This document shows, piece after piece, positions 41,901 through 45,081 of a DNA stretch of 45,081 nt. The notes beneath the pieces were generated by a model. That model searched no databases. It saw nothing but the letters and a program-made list of their open reading frames with translations, and was not told where the DNA came from. A program made the position numbers and the translations under genes. Numbering within the stretch: position 1 is the stretch's first letter; every line of letters begins with the position of its first letter. Origin of the DNA: CAYLMG01 sp964464635 (GTDB taxonomy: Bacteria; Planctomycetota; Phycisphaerae; Sedimentisphaerales; Anaerobacaceae); contig CAYXGT010000011.1 in assembly GCA_964464635.1 (NCBI GenBank), positions 1-45,081 of the forward strand. The letters run 5' to 3'.

Positions 41901-41916
41901 TGGCACAGCTTTTGCA
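41901..41916 (+). promoter_or_regulatory. Sigma-54 (RpoN) promoter candidate for dnaK
   Basis: TGGCAC (41901-41906), a 5-base spacer and TTGCA (41912-41916) match the -24/-12 consensus TGGCAC-N5-TTGCW exactly, including the invariant GG and GC at the correct distance. An inverted repeat AGCTGT...ACAGCT (41892-41910) overlaps it. The dnaK ATG is about 54 bp downstream. No CIRCE element is visible in this 204-bp gap. Confidence 0.65.
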
Positions 41917-41969
41917 CATCTTAAAGACAAGAAATATAGTACTGATACCATAAGCGAAAGGGGTTAATT

Positions 41970-43913
41970 ATGGCAAAAATAATTGGAATAGATTTGGGTA
42001 CAACAAACTCCGTCGTTGCCGTGATGGAAGGCTCCTCACCGAAGGTGCTCATCAACTCTTCCGGCTCGAGGCTTACACCATCGGTTGTCGGTTTCACTGA
42101 CAAATCTGAGAGGCTGGTCGGTCAGATTGCACGCCATCAGCAGGTAACGAATCCGGAAAATACCGTCTTTTCCATCAAGAGGTTTATGGGCCGACGCCAC
42201 AATGAAGTATCCTCCGAAGAAAAAATCGTGCCCTATAAAATAGTCGGCGGGCCTAACGAGCTGGTAAAGGTAGGTGTCCGGGGCAATGAATACACACCGC
42301 CGGAAGTCTCCGCTATGATACTGCAGGATTTGAAAAAAACCGCTGAGGATTATCTCGGCGAAAAAGTCGAGCAGGCTGTGATTACCGTCCCGGCATACTT
42401 TAACGACTCTCAGCGGCAGGCAACAAAAGACGCCGGACAAATCGCAGGCCTGAAGGTCGAGAGAATAATAAATGAGCCTACCGCTGCAGCTCTCGCATAC
42501 GGCCTGGAGAAAAAGAAAAACGAGAAAGTCGCCGTCTTCGATTTCGGCGGCGGAACATTCGATATCTCAATCCTCGATATTGGCGGCTTCGAAGAAAATA
42601 CAGGTGTCGTTGAAGTCCTGAGCACAAATGGCGATACTCATCTCGGCGGCGACGACCTCGACGAGCTGCTGATTAACTACCTGGCGGACGAGTTCAAAAA
42701 AACCGAGGGTATCGACCTCAGAGGCGACCCGATGGCCCATCAAAGACTCAAGGAAGCCGCTGAAAAGGCGAAATGCGAGCTCAGCACCCAGGTAGAAGCT
42801 ACCGTTAATCTGCCCTTTATCACCGCCGATGCCAAAGGGCCGAAACACCTTCAGATTACTATCACACGAAGCAAGTTCGAAGCCCTCGCAGAGCCGGTTT
42901 TCGAAAGACTCAAGAGCCCCTGCCATAAGGCAATTGAAGACGCCAAAATAAAACCAGTTGAAATAGCAGAAGTGCTTCTTGTCGGCGGCTCAACAAGAAT
43001 CCCGAAGGTCCAGGAAATTGTAAAAGACATTTTTGGAAAAGAGCCGAACAAGAGCATTAATCCCGATGAGGTCGTCGCAATAGGTGCCGCCACACAGGGC
43101 GCTATAATGTCAGGACACTCAGACGTTAAAGATATTCTGCTGCTGGACGTTACTCCCTTGTCACTCGGCGTTGAAACCTTAGGCGGAGTTATGACAAGAC
43201 TTATCGAACGCAACACGACCATACCGACAAGCAAAAAAGAGATATTCTCAACAGCCGCGGATAGTCAGACAACCGTCGATATTCACGTTCTGCAGGGCGA
43301 ACGTGAATTCGCAAAGAACAACCGCACTCTGGGCAGGTTCCAGCTTGCCGATATTCCACCCGCACCAAGAGGGATACCGCAAATAGAAGTCGCTTTCGAC
43401 ATTGATGCCAACGGTATCCTCAACGTCTCCGCAAAGGATTTGGGAACGGGAAAGCAGCAGTCCATCGAAATCAAATCCAGCTCGGGACTGAGTGAGTCGG
43501 AAATCGAGAAAATGAAAAAAGAGGCTGAGTCCCACGCCGAAGAAGACAAAAAGAAAAGAGAAGTCATTGATATAAAGAACCAGGCCGACCAGATAATATA
43601 CTCAACTGAAAAGACCCTCAAAGAGCACGGCGATAAGGTGCCCGCTGATACCCGCAGTAACATCGAAAACGCCATCAACAACCTGAAAGAGGCCGTAAAA
43701 GGCAAAGACGCAGACGCAATCAAAAAAGCCATTGAAAACCTCTCGAACACCACCCAGGAGCTCGGCAAAAAACTCTATGAAGAAGCCGCTAAAAAACAGG
43801 CGGCAGCCTCAACCGACCAGCAGGGTAAACAGGAGCCTCCGCCGGAAGGAGAGGTCAAAAGAAAAGGCGGCGACGATGTAATAGATGCCGAATTCGAAGC
43901 CAAAGACAAGTAA
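41970..43913 (+). CDS. dnaK: Chaperone protein DnaK (Hsp70)
   Basis: The 647-residue chaperone starts with the ATPase domain (GIDLGTTNSVVAVMEG), includes VITVPAYFNDSQRQATKDAG, the DFGGGTFDIS loop, the VGGSTRIPKVQ motif, and the linker DVTPLSLGVETLGG. The substrate domain and a lid follow, ending in a charged tail (KGGDDVIDAEFEAKDK). All look full-length. A GAAAGGGG ribosome site precedes the ATG. It does not have grpE or dnaJ beside it here. Expression may depend on sigma-54. It converges with mnmE, with a shared terminator. Confidence 0.97.
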   Translation: MAKIIGIDLGTTNSVVAVMEGSSPKVLINSSGSRLTPSVVGFTDKSERLVGQIARHQQVTNPENTVFSIKRFMGRRHNEVSSEEKIVPYKIVGGPNELVKVGVRGNEYTPPEVSAMILQDLKKTAEDYLGEKVEQAVITVPAYFNDSQRQATKDAGQIAGLKVERIINEPTAAALAYGLEKKKNEKVAVFDFGGGTFDISILDIGGFEENTGVVEVLSTNGDTHLGGDDLDELLINYLADEFKKTEGIDLRGDPMAHQRLKEAAEKAKCELSTQVEATVNLPFITADAKGPKHLQITITRSKFEALAEPVFERLKSPCHKAIEDAKIKPVEIAEVLLVGGSTRIPKVQEIVKDIFGKEPNKSINPDEVVAIGAATQGAIMSGHSDVKDILLLDVTPLSLGVETLGGVMTRLIERNTTIPTSKKEIFSTAADSQTTVDIHVLQGEREFAKNNRTLGRFQLADIPPAPRGIPQIEVAFDIDANGILNVSAKDLGTGKQQSIEIKSSSGLSESEIEKMKKEAESHAEEDKKKREVIDIKNQADQIIYSTEKTLKEHGDKVPADTRSNIENAINNLKEAVKGKDADAIKKAIENLSNTTQELGKKLYEEAAKKQAAASTDQQGKQEPPPEGEVKRKGGDDVIDAEFEAKDK

Positions 43914-43945
43914 TTGAGAAATTACCAGATAACCATACAATTCTT

Positions 43946-43978
43946 AAAGCCGGCCCCCAATAAAAGGCCGGCTTTTTA
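43946..43978. terminator. Bidirectional terminator between dnaK and mnmE
   Basis: AAAGCCGGCC (43946-43955) pairs with GGCCGGCTTT (43966-43975), with a T run on the plus side and A-rich sequence on the other. It can serve both convergent genes and overlaps the mnmE stop codon. Confidence 0.75.
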
Positions 43979-45081
43979 TTTACCTATGCAAAACCGGCTG
44001 AAGATATTCTCAAGAATTCTCTCATCGATATCCTGCCGCTCAATATCACTTATCGACTGATACGCCGACCTCATCAGCATCGCTGCAACCTCATCACCAG
44101 CCTCGACAACTGCGTCTATAGCCTGACTGAGACTTTCAATCGCCTCTGTTACCGATTGCCTGTGACGTGAAGTTAATCCAACCCAGCTTTTTGCATCGGT
44201 CTCGACACCGCCACGGCCTGCCGAAACAGCCGAGCCCACCAGTTTATTGTCTATCGACTCTTTTAATCTATCTATACCAAAACCTGTTTTCGCGCTGGTA
44301 GCAATAAAATCGATGCCAAATTCTCTGCCAAGCTCTTTGATACGATTTTTAACCCGTGCCTGCTCAAGCAAATCCGACTTTGTCACTACACCCAGCAGAT
44401 TTTTCTGACCGATAAGTTTTTTTATTGCAATGTCCTCAGCCAGCTTTTCATTTGGCTTTGATAAATCCACACAGAACACGACCACATCGCTGTGTCCCAG
44501 CGCTTCGATTGCCGCCTGTTGGCTGAGCTCATCGATTATATTTTCCGCCCCGCCTCGCGGCGAGGCCGCGGGCTCACTTATCAAGCCCGCACAATCGAAA
44601 AGTACACACCTGTTTTGCTCAAGTAACAACTGGCTGGTCAAAATATCCCTTGTAGTTTTAGGATACCTTGAGACGATACTGCGTTTTTTGCCCAGCAGCC
44701 TGTTAACCAGCAGACTTTTTCCCGCATTCGGCGCCCCTGCCACTCCAACTGATGGCAAATCAATTACTGCTTCATAGCTGACGGAAGCTCCCAGCAGCTT
44801 CTCAAGTTCTGTTTTGATTTGCGAGAGTCTGCCGACGGTATCATCCCGGCTGATAAACTCTATCGTCTGGTCGCTGAAGTCCAGCCCGGCCTCTATCAGG
44901 CTCAGACAATCAAATAACTGCGAACATATTTTTTGCAAAGCCTGCCCCAGTATGCCGCTCAGAAGCCTCTGGGCGGCGGCAAGCTGAATCCTGTTACTGC
45001 TTACTATAATCTCATTGACCGCCTCAGCCTGTGCCAGGTCCATCCTGCCGTTAAGATAGCCTCTGGCGGTAAACTCGCCCG
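43976..45081 (-). CDS. mnmE: tRNA modification GTPase MnmE, 5' end outside the window
   Basis: MnmE with MnmG modifies the wobble uridine of several tRNAs. The window holds about 368 C-terminal codons, in-frame to the edge. They include GEFTARGYLNGRMDLAQAEAV, the helical domain, the GTPase G1 loop GAPNAGKS, G3 DCAG, G4 TKSD, and the C-terminal CIGK motif that carries the catalytic Cys. The N-terminal tetrahydrofolate-binding domain lies beyond 45081. G3 reads DCAG in place of the DTAG usual in this family, and a short Pro/Ser-rich segment follows it. Confidence 0.93.
   Translation of the reverse strand, partial: GEFTARGYLNGRMDLAQAEAVNEIIVSSNRIQLAAAQRLLSGILGQALQKICSQLFDCLSLIEAGLDFSDQTIEFISRDDTVGRLSQIKTELEKLLGASVSYEAVIDLPSVGVAGAPNAGKSLLVNRLLGKKRSIVSRYPKTTRDILTSQLLLEQNRCVLFDCAGLISEPAASPRGGAENIIDELSQQAAIEALGHSDVVVFCVDLSKPNEKLAEDIAIKKLIGQKNLLGVVTKSDLLEQARVKNRIKELGREFGIDFIATSAKTGFGIDRLKESIDNKLVGSAVSAGRGGVETDAKSWVGLTSRHRQSVTEAIESLSQAIDAVVEAGDEVAAMLMRSAYQSISDIERQDIDERILENIFSRFCIGK

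Noticed and set aside
41766..41969. CIRCE/HrcA operator for dnaK
   Set aside because: No TTAGCACTC-N9-GAGTGCTAA-like repeat is present; the only inverted repeat overlaps the sigma-54 candidate.

Overview
The window looks like a scaffold from a Planctomycetota bacterium, probably Phycisphaerae/Sedimentisphaerales-like. This is inferred from gene content: a DUF1570 HExxH lipoprotein, a DUF1573 lipoprotein, a zinc-ribbon SpoVG, a complete-looking type II secretion (T2SS) block with Ala-type prepilin cleavage sites, a McsA/McsB pair, an ECF sigma/anti-sigma pair linked to DUF4139-like proteins, and a diderm envelope (secretin, lipoproteins). A run of 10 N at 25305-25314 marks a draft or metagenome assembly. 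Base composition by eye is moderate, with AT-rich intergenic regions. No insertion sequence, prophage structural gene or CRISPR array is visible.

Layout. 1-431: 3' end of a tRNA-Ser gene, two strong hairpins and a small GIY-YIG nuclease gene. 442-3001 (minus): DUF1570 lipoprotein, AMMECR1-domain protein, DedA/VTT membrane protein. 3070-4431 (plus): ispE and spoVG. 4481-4765 (minus): FlgM-like anti-sigma factor with a possible sigma-28-like promoter. 5171-19207 (minus): T2SS genes in the transcribed order gspC-like, D, E, F, G, H, I, J, K, L, M. 19551-20702 (minus): DUF1573 lipoprotein. 20965-26086 (plus): ECF sigma factor, membrane anti-sigma factor fused to a DUF4139-like domain, and two exported DUF4139-like proteins. 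26307-27216 (plus): an unknown ORF overlapping lexA. 27255-31134: alpha/beta hydrolase (-), ispG (+), PIN-TRAM membrane protein (-), acyl-CoA thioesterase (-). 31190-32478: an XRE-S24 LexA/CI-like repressor divergent from a 58-codon gene, with a palindromic operator candidate in the promoter spacer. 32741-34426: M2/M3-like metallopeptidase lipoprotein. 34427-35248: noncoding, with two copies of a G-rich-loop hairpin. 35249-39795 (plus): aspS, a sensor kinase with a CxxCH motif, coaD and a PTPS/QueD-like gene. 40112-43913 (plus): mcsA-mcsB and dnaK, the latter with a canonical sigma-54 promoter match. 43976-45081 (minus): mnmE, cut by the window edge.

How the genes relate. Most of the window is housekeeping (isoprenoid MEP pathway, tRNA charging and modification, CoA synthesis, protein quality control) plus one large secretion operon. 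The regulatory content is unusually rich: an ECF sigma/anti-sigma pair, a FlgM-like factor, two self-cleaving S24 repressors, an orphan histidine kinase and a candidate sigma-54 heat-shock promoter. The least familiar pieces are the sigma/anti-sigma-DUF4139 cluster, the S24 repressor with its divergent small gene, the duplicated G-rich hairpins, the ORF overlapping lexA, and the tRNA-associated GIY-YIG unit.
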